Source: Mycobacterium sp. GA-1841 (lineage in GTDB: Bacteria; Actinomycetota; Actinomycetes; Mycobacteriales; Mycobacteriaceae). Taken from it: 64,000 nt of DNA. The translations under genes and the position numbers were made by a program. Below the pieces are notes generated by a model that worked only from the letters and a program-made list of their open reading frames with translations, ran no database searches and was not told where the DNA came from. Shown here one piece after another: positions 8,177 through 15,192 of the stretch (positions are counted from its first letter, which is position 1; every line of letters starts with the position of its first letter). The stretch spans positions 1 to 64,000 of the forward strand of contig NZ_MBEQ01000095.1 in NCBI RefSeq assembly GCF_001954135.1. The letters are read 5' to 3'.

Positions 8177-8812
8177 ATGCCGCTCACGACTACCGCCCGC
8201 CTCAGATCACTGCTCACCATCGGTTTCGCCGCAGCCATTGTCGGCACGGCCGGGGCCTGCACCCCGTCCGCCGATTCGCCGTCGTCGCCGTGGGTGGCCA
8301 CGCCGGCCCCGTCGTCGAGCGCGACGCCGACCAAGTCGCCGAAATCACAGGCTTCCGACTACAGCTACCTGCTCTTGCAGGCCGAGGACGTCAGCATCCC
8401 ACCGGAGACGTTCAGCGCACGGTCCAACAAGAACAACCCCGACGGTCAGGACGGGGCCAGTGCCCTGTTCGTCAACGCCGACGACACCAGGGCCATTGCG
8501 GACACGGTCCTGATCTATCCGGATGCGGAGACCGCCTCGGCGACGCTCAAGCAGGCGTCCGCGGCGGTGAGCACCATAGTGACCGGCGGCCCGCCGCAGC
8601 CGGTACCGATCGGGTCGGGCGGCACCGTGATCTCCGGGATGGCCCCCGACAACTCCAAGGCGGTGACATTGCTGATGTACACCCAGGGCCGCGCGGTGGT
8701 GCGCCTGGAGTTCGACAGCAACCCCGATGATCCGGTGTCTCCGCAGACAGTGGCCGCCGTCGGCCGCATGCAACAGATTGCTCTGCGGAACGGTCTTCCG
8801 GAGCGGGAGTAG
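8177..8812 (+). CDS. Secreted lipoprotein of unknown function
   Basis: 211 aa. An N-terminal signal (LRSLLTIGFAAAIVGTAGAC) ends in a lipobox-like TAGAC at about residue 28, followed by a Pro/Ser/Thr-rich linker (APSSSATPTKSPKS) typical of mycobacterial surface lipoproteins. The remaining 150 or so residues form a soluble domain (YSYLLLQAEDVSIPPETFSA to MQQIALRNGLPERE), as in several mycobacterial lipoproteins and extracellular sensor domains. It sits between the carbonic-anhydrase-like gene (divergent, 62 nt) and kshA, the place of Rv3524 in M. tuberculosis, and may be its truncated counterpart. Function unknown. Confidence 0.72.
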   Translation: MPLTTTARLRSLLTIGFAAAIVGTAGACTPSADSPSSPWVATPAPSSSATPTKSPKSQASDYSYLLLQAEDVSIPPETFSARSNKNNPDGQDGASALFVNADDTRAIADTVLIYPDAETASATLKQASAAVSTIVTGGPPQPVPIGSGGTVISGMAPDNSKAVTLLMYTQGRAVVRLEFDSNPDDPVSPQTVAAVGRMQQIALRNGLPERE

Positions 8813-8886
8813 GCCTGAGTAAGTCTTGTCTACTACGGGTATGCCGCAGGTCACGCCCTGGTGATTGCCAGAAGGGACCGAAAAAC

Positions 8887-8900
8887 TGTAACGTGTTCTA
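8887..8900. promoter_or_regulatory. Predicted KstR operator upstream of kshA
   Basis: TGTAACGTGTTCTA fits TnnAACnnGTTnnA and ends 30 nt before the kshA start codon, where a repressor would cover the promoter. kshA is a known KstR-controlled gene in other mycobacteria. Binding here is inferred. Confidence 0.8.
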
Positions 8901-8930
8901 GTTAGAGAGCACAGATACGGGAGGCCCACC

Positions 8931-10085
8931 GTGACTACCGAACATGCCGGCATCAGAGAGATCGACACCGGCGCCCTGCCAGACCGCTATGCGCGGGGCT
9001 GGCACTGCCTGGGACCGGTGAAGGACTACCTGGACGGTCAGCCGCATTCGATCCAGGCATTCGGCACCAAGCTGGTCGTGTTCGCCGACTCCAAGGGCGA
9101 ACTGAAGGTCCTCGACGGTTACTGCCGGCACATGGGCGGTGACCTGTCCCAAGGCACGATCAAGGGCGACGAGGTGGCGTGCCCCTTCCACGACTGGCGC
9201 TGGGGTGGCGACGGCAAGTGCAAGCTCGTTCCCTACGCCAAGCGCACCCCGCGACTGGCTCGGACCCGGGCCTGGCACACCGATGTCCGCGGTGGCCTGT
9301 TGTTCGTCTGGAACGACCATGAGGGCAACCCGCCGCAGGAAGAAGTCCGGATCCCCGAGATTCCCGAATGGGCCAGCGGAGAGTGGACCGACTGGAAGTG
9401 GAACTCGATGCTGATCGAAGGCAGCAACTGCCGCGAGATCATCGACAACGTCACCGACATGGCGCACTTCTTCTACATCCACTACGGCCTGCCGACGTAC
9501 TTCAAGAACGTCTTCGAGGGCCACATCGCCTCGCAATACCTGCACAACGTCGGCCGCGCCGACATCAGCGACATGGGCACCACCTACGGCGAGGCGCACC
9601 TGGACTCCGAGGCGTCGTACTTCGGTCCGTCGTTCATGATCAACTGGCTGCACAACAACTACGGCGGCTTCAAGGCCGAGTCGATCCTGATCAACTGCCA
9701 CTACCCGGTCGACCAGAATTCGTTCGTGCTGCAGTGGGGGGTGATCGTCGAGAAGCCCAAGGGCCTCGACGACAAGACCACCGAGAAGCTCGCGGTGGCG
9801 TTCACCGACGGGGTCAGCAAGGGCTTCCTGCAGGATGTCGAGATCTGGAAGCACAAGACCCGTATCGACAATCCGCTGCTGGTCGAGGAAGACGGCGCGG
9901 TTTACCAGATGCGCCGCTGGTACCAGCAGTTTTATGTAGACGTGGCGGACGTGACTTCCGATATGACCGACCGGTTCGAGATGGAGATCGACACCACGGC
10001 GGCCAACGAGAAGTGGGCCGTGGAGGTCGAGGAGAACCTCAAGATCCAGGCCGCGCAGAAGGAATCGGCGGAGCAGTCGAGCTGA
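8931..10085 (+). CDS. kshA: 3-ketosteroid 9-alpha-hydroxylase, oxygenase component KshA
   Basis: 384 aa Rieske non-heme iron oxygenase. The [2Fe-2S] ligands are visible as Cys65-x-His67 and Cys84-xx-His87 (GYCRHMGG; CPFHDWRWGG). The mononuclear iron ligands include His179 and His184 in TDMAHFFYIHYG. With the reductase KshB it hydroxylates C9 of 3-ketosteroids (for example androstenedione as such or as CoA-ester intermediates), opening ring B. Residue numbers run two below those I recall for M. tuberculosis KshA (Rv3526). GTG start, preceded by a KstR-type site. The next gene begins inside its stop codon (TGATG), so both are one operon. Confidence 0.95.
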   Translation: MTTEHAGIREIDTGALPDRYARGWHCLGPVKDYLDGQPHSIQAFGTKLVVFADSKGELKVLDGYCRHMGGDLSQGTIKGDEVACPFHDWRWGGDGKCKLVPYAKRTPRLARTRAWHTDVRGGLLFVWNDHEGNPPQEEVRIPEIPEWASGEWTDWKWNSMLIEGSNCREIIDNVTDMAHFFYIHYGLPTYFKNVFEGHIASQYLHNVGRADISDMGTTYGEAHLDSEASYFGPSFMINWLHNNYGGFKAESILINCHYPVDQNSFVLQWGVIVEKPKGLDDKTTEKLAVAFTDGVSKGFLQDVEIWKHKTRIDNPLLVEEDGAVYQMRRWYQQFYVDVADVTSDMTDRFEMEIDTTAANEKWAVEVEENLKIQAAQKESAEQSS

Positions 10086-10561
10086 TGGCAGCACGCAACG
10101 AGCGGGTCGAGACCCCAAATGTGGACCAGATGGCCCGCTCGATGCTGCTGCTGCACGGCGGCCATGATGACGACGACGACCATCATGGCCACGGTGGTGG
10201 CCCGTCGGTCGGAACATGGTCCAAGGCACCGGATTTCGCATCTGACCCGGATCGCGCCGCCGCGGTCCGGGAGGCCAGCGCCCGTGATCGCGAACGTTAT
10301 CTGACGTCCGGCCTGGTGTCCGTGGACTGCCGGTTCTGCCACGTCGCGGTGCAGGTGAAAAAGCTCAGCGCCGAACACACCTCGGTGCAGTGGAATTCCG
10401 AAGCGGTACAACGCTGCGCGACGTTCGAGGAGATCCGGGCCTCCGGCGGCGATCCGGCTCGGGCCCGGTCCTGTCCTCGGCTGACCGACAGCATCAAACA
10501 TGCCGTCGCCGAGGGGTGTCTGGAGGAGATCTCCAGTGCCCCCTCCCCCGGCGACGGCTGA
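10085..10561 (+). CDS. Small metal-ligand-rich protein downstream of kshA (Rv3527 type)
   Basis: 158 aa. The start codon shares one base with the kshA stop, so translation is coupled. The N-terminal part has an acidic/histidine cluster (HGGHDDDDDHHGHGGGP, residues about 25-40), followed by SKAPDFASDPDRAAAVREA. The central part has a CRFCHVAVQVKK motif resembling half of a metal-binding site, with further cysteines at the C-terminus (RCATFE, RSCPRL, EGCLEE). This suggests iron or zinc binding. The homologue Rv3527 is uncharacterised as far as I know. A helper in delivering metal or electrons to KshA is a possibility from context only. Confidence 0.72.
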   Translation: MAARNERVETPNVDQMARSMLLLHGGHDDDDDHHGHGGGPSVGTWSKAPDFASDPDRAAAVREASARDRERYLTSGLVSVDCRFCHVAVQVKKLSAEHTSVQWNSEAVQRCATFEEIRASGGDPARARSCPRLTDSIKHAVAEGCLEEISSAPSPGDG

Positions 10562-10571
10562 CTTTCTCCGC

Positions 10572-10629
10572 CGAGCAGACATAAAACTGCCCTTTTCCGC
10601 ACTGGAAAGGGCAGTTTTATGTCTGCTCG
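10572..10629. terminator. Long near-perfect hairpin between convergent genes, bidirectional terminator
   Basis: The arms (10572-10598 and 10604-10629) pair over 26 bp with a single bulged base, around a 5-nt loop (GCACT). The stem includes an A/T tract (ATAAAA with TTTTAT), so transcripts in either direction carry a run of U within or after the stem. It lies exactly between the stops of the Rv3527-type gene (10561) and the sulfotransferase gene (10639), which converge. Confidence 0.9.
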
Positions 10630-10638
10630 CGGGAAGAA

Positions 10639-11796
10639 CTAGAGCCCCTTGAATCGCTCCTTGACGGTCTCTGTGGTCAACCCGTAGTCGGCCAGTGAGT
10701 ATGTGTGCTTCGGTGCGCGCGGCCCCTGCTGACTGGCTGTGTGACTGTCGACGATCGCCTGTCGCGCGGCGTCGGTGAAATCCAGGCCGAACGTGCGGTA
10801 GATACCTTCGACCGCGCCGACCGGATCTTTGATGAACTCGAAATAGTCGACGTCGCAGAACTGGGCCGAATCGTGCTTGACCCGTTCGGCATTGAACAAC
10901 TCCAACCCGCGCGACCAGGTCTCCATGGCATCTTCGCCGATCACGTTCCCGGTGAATGTGTTGGACCAGCCCTCGGTGGTGTGCTGCGACAGCGAGCACA
11001 TCGAGGCCATGATGGTCTCCGCCGGGCGGTGGCACTGGACCACCAACGCGTCGGGATACGTCGCGAACAGCGCATCGAGGGCGAACAGATGGCTGGGATT
11101 CTTGAGGACCCAGCGCTTTTCGGGCTCGTTGAGTCCGATCAGCTGCAGGTTCTTGCGGTGCCGTTGATACGGCTTGGTCCAATCCTGGCGGGCCAGCCAC
11201 TGCGAATAGGTTGGCACATGGGCCAGAGTCTCGTAGGACACCGAGTGCAGGGACTGGCGCAGCAACTGCCAGCACTCCTCGACCTCGTCGGCCGTCATGT
11301 AGTGCAGGCCCGTGTAATCCGGGTTCTCTTCGTGAGCCTTCTTGAACTGGGCATCGAGCGCGCTGAAGACCGGGTTGTCCGGCCAGGTCTCCCGCGGCGG
11401 CCGCGGCTGCGGGAACTCGGCCAGCCACATCTGAAGGCCCTGGTGCATCGGGTCTGCCGTCAGCAACCGGTGGATCACCGTGGTCCCGGTGCGCGGCAGA
11501 CCGGTGACGAAGATCGGCCGCTCGATCGGTACGTCGACATGCTGCGGGTACTGCTTGAACGCGGCCTCCGAAACGAGCCGGGCCACCAGCGCGTTGCGGG
11601 TGAAGAAGCGCTGCATCTTGCTGCCGAGCTCGGTCAGATCCGCGTCGCGCTGGTACGAATCCAGCAGCACGCCAAGTGCTTCGAGGTAGTTGTCGTCGTC
11701 GGAGCCGAAATCCTCCAGACCGCAGGCCTTGGTGGCCGAGGCGTGCAGGTCCTCGACGGTACCCACATTGGTGCGGCCGCTGGTTCCGCTTGTCAT
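10639..11796 (-). CDS. Sulfotransferase-family protein (Rv3529c type)
   Basis: 385 aa. The PAPS 5'-phosphosulfate loop is clear: PIFVTGLPRTGTTVIHRLL at about residues 95-113. Later motifs (RWVLKNPSHLFALD, VVQCHRPAETIMASMCSL) match the 3'-phosphate binding region of the sulfotransferase family found in mycobacteria. The acceptor is unknown. It is the last gene of a leftward operon with the SDR (4-nt ATGA overlap) and the DUF1214-type gene, as in Rv3529c-Rv3531c. A role with steroid hydroxyls is plausible but only an inference. Confidence 0.8.
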   Translation of the reverse strand: MTSGTSGRTNVGTVEDLHASATKACGLEDFGSDDDNYLEALGVLLDSYQRDADLTELGSKMQRFFTRNALVARLVSEAAFKQYPQHVDVPIERPIFVTGLPRTGTTVIHRLLTADPMHQGLQMWLAEFPQPRPPRETWPDNPVFSALDAQFKKAHEENPDYTGLHYMTADEVEECWQLLRQSLHSVSYETLAHVPTYSQWLARQDWTKPYQRHRKNLQLIGLNEPEKRWVLKNPSHLFALDALFATYPDALVVQCHRPAETIMASMCSLSQHTTEGWSNTFTGNVIGEDAMETWSRGLELFNAERVKHDSAQFCDVDYFEFIKDPVGAVEGIYRTFGLDFTDAARQAIVDSHTASQQGPRAPKHTYSLADYGLTTETVKERFKGL

Positions 11797-12572
11797 GCCT
11801 TGAACTCCCCGCAGTTGACGTCGAGAGCCTGGCCGGTGATGCCGCTGGACAAATCACTGGCCATGAACAGGATGGCCGAGGCCACCTCGTCCTCGGTCGG
11901 CAGGCGCTTGAGGTCGGACGAGGCCGCCGTCGCCTTGTAGATCTCCTCGACCGTGGTGCCGTACTTACCGGCCTGGTGGGTGAAGTAACTTTCCAGAGTT
12001 CCGCCCCAGATATAGCCCGGCAGAACCGAGTTCACCCGGATGCCCTGATCCCCGAGCTCGGTGGCCAGCGTCTGCGACATGGCCAGCAGGGCCGACTTGG
12101 CCATCTTGTAGGCGCCGTACTTGGCCTGGGAGTGCCGCACCACCATGGAGTTCACGTTGACCACGGAACCCTTGCTCTGTGCCAGGGCCGGGGTGAAGGC
12201 CTGCACCATCCGCAGCGCACCGAACACCGTGAGCTCGATGGCATCGCGCATGTGCTCGAACGTGGTGTTGGCGAACGGTTTCATCGACGGCACCCGAAAC
12301 GCGTTGTTGATCAGGACGTCGACCTTGCCGTACGCCTCCAGCGACGCGTCGACGAGGTTGTTCACCTGGGTTTCATCGGTGATGTCGGTGCTCACGGAGA
12401 TGGCCCGGCGGCCCAGATCGGTCACCTGCTTGGCCACCTCGTCGAGCCGTTCCACGGTGCGCGCCGCCAGCACCAGATCGGCGCCGGCCTCGGCACAGCG
12501 CCGCGCCAGGGTGGTGCCCAATGCGGGCCCGACGCCACTGATGACGACGACCTTGTTTTCGAGAAGTGTCAT
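11793..12572 (-). CDS. Short-chain dehydrogenase/reductase (Rv3530c type)
   Basis: 259 aa classical SDR. The cofactor loop reads VVISGVGPALGTTLARRCAEAG, with AARTVERLDE after strand 2 fitting NAD(P) binding. The catalytic set is visible: VNVNSMVVRHSQAKYGAYKMAK holds the serine and the YxxxK pair. The C-terminal GQALDVNCGEFKA is the usual end. It probably oxidises or reduces a steroid hydroxyl or a CoA-ester intermediate. The stop overlaps the sulfotransferase start by 4 nt, and the start lies 2 nt from the DUF1214 gene stop. Confidence 0.86.
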   Translation of the reverse strand: MTLLENKVVVISGVGPALGTTLARRCAEAGADLVLAARTVERLDEVAKQVTDLGRRAISVSTDITDETQVNNLVDASLEAYGKVDVLINNAFRVPSMKPFANTTFEHMRDAIELTVFGALRMVQAFTPALAQSKGSVVNVNSMVVRHSQAKYGAYKMAKSALLAMSQTLATELGDQGIRVNSVLPGYIWGGTLESYFTHQAGKYGTTVEEIYKATAASSDLKRLPTEDEVASAILFMASDLSSGITGQALDVNCGEFKA

Positions 12573-12574
12573 GG

Positions 12575-13702
12575 CTACCCCAGCATCCTGTTTGCGATTT
12601 GATTCTGGCGCAGCGCTATCCGGGCCCGCCAGTCCTGTTCGGAGATCTTGTTGTGCTCGTGGTACGGCAGCGCCTTTTCGACGTCGGCCACGTCGACGAT
12701 CTCGACGGTCGGCCCGTCGGCCTCGGTGAGCTCACGCGAGAGCCGCTGCCACCGGAACTGCAGGTAGCCCTTGGCATGGCCGAGCGTCTCACACCAGTTC
12801 GTCACACCAGGGTTGGCATCGGACACGACGATGCGAATCTTGCCGTCCGGATCCGCTTGCGCCTGTGTGCCGTTGAGGGAGGTCTGGTGATTGATGTAGT
12901 CCAGCGAGATGTACCACAGGCTGCCCAGCTGGAAGCCGACGTAGGGCGCGTCGCTGACCGGCAGGGTGAGGATCATGGCCTGTTCGGGCGCGAGGTCGTA
13001 GTGCCCGACCGACGAGTATTGCGTAGCCAGGCCGCCGGGGGTCAGCCGCGGCGCCACCATGGTATTGACCGGCAGGTTGTCGTAGAACCACTGCGGGAAC
13101 TGCAGCCAGGTCTTGACTCGCTGGACCAGCTGCTTGGCCGCGACGGCATACCTTTTTTCGATGAGTTCTTTGGTCAGCGGCGCCGGGGCGGTCCCCGCCG
13201 TGTCGGTGCGCGCGACGCTGATATGACCGCGCTCCGCCGACCAGTCGTTGTACACCTCGCGAATCAGCAGCTGCGAGGGAGTGGTCGGAGTGAAGCGGTA
13301 CTCGAAGGTGCCGTCGGCGGCGATGTCGAGCTCGCGGTCGTCGAAGGCGGCCTGGCTGGCCGGCACATTGTCGTCGGTGTACTCCCCGCCGAGAATCTGA
13401 AAGCTCAGATCGGTTGTCGTGCCCCGCTTTCCATTGACGACGTACTCGTGGCCGGGCTGCACGCGGGTGCCGAAATACAGGGTGTCCGGGTTGTCGAGAG
13501 CCATCTTCGTGAACGGGCCGGTGCCCGACTGCAGGAACGGATGATCCCGGTCGTAGTCGAAGGCCAGGTGGATGCAGCCCGAGATGCATCCGGCCAGGTA
13601 CTGCAGGCCCTCGAGAAGGTCTGCCTCCGATTCGATGAACGGCGCAGTGGTGACCAGGTGTTCGGCTTCGGCGATGGCATCGGCCAGCGGCTGTGTATAC
13701 AT
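12575..13702 (-). CDS. DUF1214/DUF1254-type protein (Rv3531c type)
   Basis: 375 aa from the ATG at 13702 (MYTQPLADAIAEAEHLV). This start was preferred over a longer in-frame extension to 13777 because that extension runs through a perfect 18-bp palindrome and a KstR-like site. Segments such as PDTLYFGTRVQPGHEYVVNG, GHYDLAPEQAMILTLP and FQLGSLWYISLDYINHQTSLN match the actinobacterial DUF1214 family, which has no known reaction. It is the first gene of the leftward operon with the SDR and the sulfotransferase-like gene, next to the divergent IclR regulator. The family match is from memory of Rv3531c. Confidence 0.72.
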   Translation of the reverse strand: MYTQPLADAIAEAEHLVTTAPFIESEADLLEGLQYLAGCISGCIHLAFDYDRDHPFLQSGTGPFTKMALDNPDTLYFGTRVQPGHEYVVNGKRGTTTDLSFQILGGEYTDDNVPASQAAFDDRELDIAADGTFEYRFTPTTPSQLLIREVYNDWSAERGHISVARTDTAGTAPAPLTKELIEKRYAVAAKQLVQRVKTWLQFPQWFYDNLPVNTMVAPRLTPGGLATQYSSVGHYDLAPEQAMILTLPVSDAPYVGFQLGSLWYISLDYINHQTSLNGTQAQADPDGKIRIVVSDANPGVTNWCETLGHAKGYLQFRWQRLSRELTEADGPTVEIVDVADVEKALPYHEHNKISEQDWRARIALRQNQIANRMLG

Positions 13703-13718
13703 CCGGCATCTGCTCTCT

Positions 13719-13736
13719 CGGTCCAATATTGGACCG
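13719..13736. promoter_or_regulatory. Perfect 18-bp palindrome, candidate IclR-family operator
   Basis: CGGTCCAATATTGGACCG reads the same on both strands without a spacer. It ends 17 nt before the start of the DUF1214-type gene and lies in the divergent gap with the IclR gene, the classical place for the operator of a divergently transcribed regulator. Length and symmetry suit IclR dimers; binding is inferred. Confidence 0.6.
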
Positions 13737-13762
13737 TAGTGGTAGAGTTTCTGACCTGAGAT

Positions 13763-13776
13763 TAGAACGCGTTCCA
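13763..13776. promoter_or_regulatory. Predicted KstR operator upstream of the DUF1214-SDR-sulfotransferase operon
   Basis: TAGAACGCGTTCCA fits TnnAACnnGTTnnA. It lies between the leftward operon and the IclR gene, 26 nt before the IclR start and 60 nt upstream of the DUF1214 start. It could act on either promoter. Confidence 0.68.
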
Positions 13777-13802
13777 ATTCACGTCAACGTCCCGGAGGTC
13801 AG

Positions 13803-14714
13803 ATGCCCGACGCCGAGCCCGCCGGCCGCACCTCACCGCCCACCGCACGGGTGGTGGCGATCCTGGAATTCCTGTCGCGCCACCCCCAGGAACGGTTCGG
13901 GCTGTCAGATCTGGCCCGTCGGGTCGGACTGAGCAAGCCGACCTGCCTGGGCATCCTCGGCACGCTCACCGAATCGGGCTATCTGATCCGCGACAGCGTC
14001 GACAAGACCTACCGCCTGGGGCCGAGCCTGATCACCCTCGGTCACACGGCACAGGAATCCATGCGCGTCAGCCCCTCCGCCCGCACCGAGTTGCGGGAAC
14101 TGTCAGCGGCTTTCGACACCTCCGCCGCGCTCTCCGCAGTGGTCGACGACCGCATCACCGTGCTCGAACTGGTCGGCCCACCGGGCCGCGACCCCGGAGT
14201 GCGCGTCGGACAGAGCTATCCCTTCGCCCCACCCGTCGGTTTGATGTTCGTGTTGTGGGACGACGATGCACTGCGGGCGTGGCTCGCCAAAGCACCGACG
14301 ATCCCGCTCCGCACCGAATCCGCTCGGCTACACCGCGTGATCGAAAATTGCCGCACCGATGGATATCTCGTGGAACGCCTGACCCCCGGCGGTCGCCGGC
14401 TCTACGCTCTGATGGCCGGAATGTCGACCAACCTGCCCGACGAGCTGCGTGCATTGTTGAGTGAGCTGGTGTCTGATATCGGCGAACGGGTCTACCTACG
14501 CGACGAGAACTCCCCCGTCGGTTCTCGTGCACGCTCGGACATCAGCGTCATCTCAGCGCCGGTGTACGACCACTACCAACGCCAGGTCATGGCGGCTTCA
14601 CTGCACATCGGAACGGCCTTGACGGACAAGGAAATCACCGAACGAGCCCGTGCCCTGGTGGCCACCGCCGATGCGCTGACCCAACAACTGGGCGGTGTCA
14701 AACCGAAGCGCTGA
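13803..14714 (+). CDS. IclR-family transcriptional regulator
   Basis: 303 aa. The N-terminal winged helix-turn-helix is clear: ARVVAILEFLSRHP, FGLSDLARRVGLSKPTCLGILGTL, then TYRLGPSLITLG. The C-terminal ligand domain follows (SAARTELRELS-like helix, LELVGPPG, YPFAPPVGLMFVLWD, HIGTALTDKEITERARAL). Divergent from the DUF1214-SDR-sulfotransferase operon, with a perfect palindrome and a KstR-like site between them, so it probably controls that operon and itself. The ligand is unknown. It marks the end of the sterol segment; the lipopeptide island begins right after it. Confidence 0.85.
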   Translation: MPDAEPAGRTSPPTARVVAILEFLSRHPQERFGLSDLARRVGLSKPTCLGILGTLTESGYLIRDSVDKTYRLGPSLITLGHTAQESMRVSPSARTELRELSAAFDTSAALSAVVDDRITVLELVGPPGRDPGVRVGQSYPFAPPVGLMFVLWDDDALRAWLAKAPTIPLRTESARLHRVIENCRTDGYLVERLTPGGRRLYALMAGMSTNLPDELRALLSELVSDIGERVYLRDENSPVGSRARSDISVISAPVYDHYQRQVMAASLHIGTALTDKEITERARALVATADALTQQLGGVKPKR

Positions 14715-14721
14715 CCCCTGG

Positions 14722-15045
14722 TCAGTAGTTGTTGCAGGTGTCGAAGGCCGTTTGCAGCAGCCCCAGGTATTGCTGATTTGGCGGGTAGCTCACGATTGCC
14801 TCCGCCATCCGCTGGCGCTGAGCGGTCGGCGCGGCCAGAAACTGGCGCAATGCCGATTGCGCCGCCGGCGAATCGCTCGCGCGGGGATCCTGCGCTGTCA
14901 GCGCCGCCATCACCTGCGGATAACTACAGGTGGTGTTGACCGCGGCGTCCAGGTTGGGACTGGCGGTTGCGATACCGGTACCCGCAGTCAGCGCCCAGGC
15001 CAGGCCGCCAACGGCCACGGCCAGTCGGATCGATGGTGTTTCCAT
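14722..15045 (-). CDS. Secreted hemophore-like protein
   Basis: 107 aa, with a signal peptide (LAVAVGGLAWALTAGTGIATAS) cut before PNLD. The mature part is small and helical, with two cysteines (TTCSYPQVMAAL near the start, DTCNNY at the end) that could form one disulfide, and the motif FLAAPTAQRQRMAEAIVSYP. This pattern matches the mycobacterial hemophore-related family (Rv0203-like). Heme binding is not shown for most members. The ribosome site GGAGG precedes the ATG. The stop is 7 nt from the IclR gene stop (convergent). A link to the adjacent transporter genes is possible but unproven. Confidence 0.72.
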   Translation of the reverse strand: METPSIRLAVAVGGLAWALTAGTGIATASPNLDAAVNTTCSYPQVMAALTAQDPRASDSPAAQSALRQFLAAPTAQRQRMAEAIVSYPPNQQYLGLLQTAFDTCNNY

Positions 15046-15192
15046 GAATTTGAACCTCCTCCCCCCGATGCCCGGACTCTACTCGTCCCGAGCCACCGCG
15101 CCGCGGTTTTCATTATTTGCTACATCTACTATCCAGCGGCTATTTGCACAGGAAAGGGAATTACGTCCCAAATGCCACGAAAGTGCTGTGCA

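Noticed and set aside
8898..10241. 447-codon minus-strand frame opposite kshA
   Set aside because: Antisense to a clear Rieske oxygenase with all ligands; no family resemblance.
9932..11857. 641-codon minus-strand frame across the Rv3527-type and sulfotransferase genes
   Set aside because: It crosses the terminator hairpin and two well-supported genes; the translation is low-complexity Arg/Gly/Pro.
13703..13777. 25-residue N-terminal extension of the DUF1214-type protein
   Set aside because: It would run through a perfect palindrome and a KstR-type operator; the start at 13702 leaves these in the promoter.
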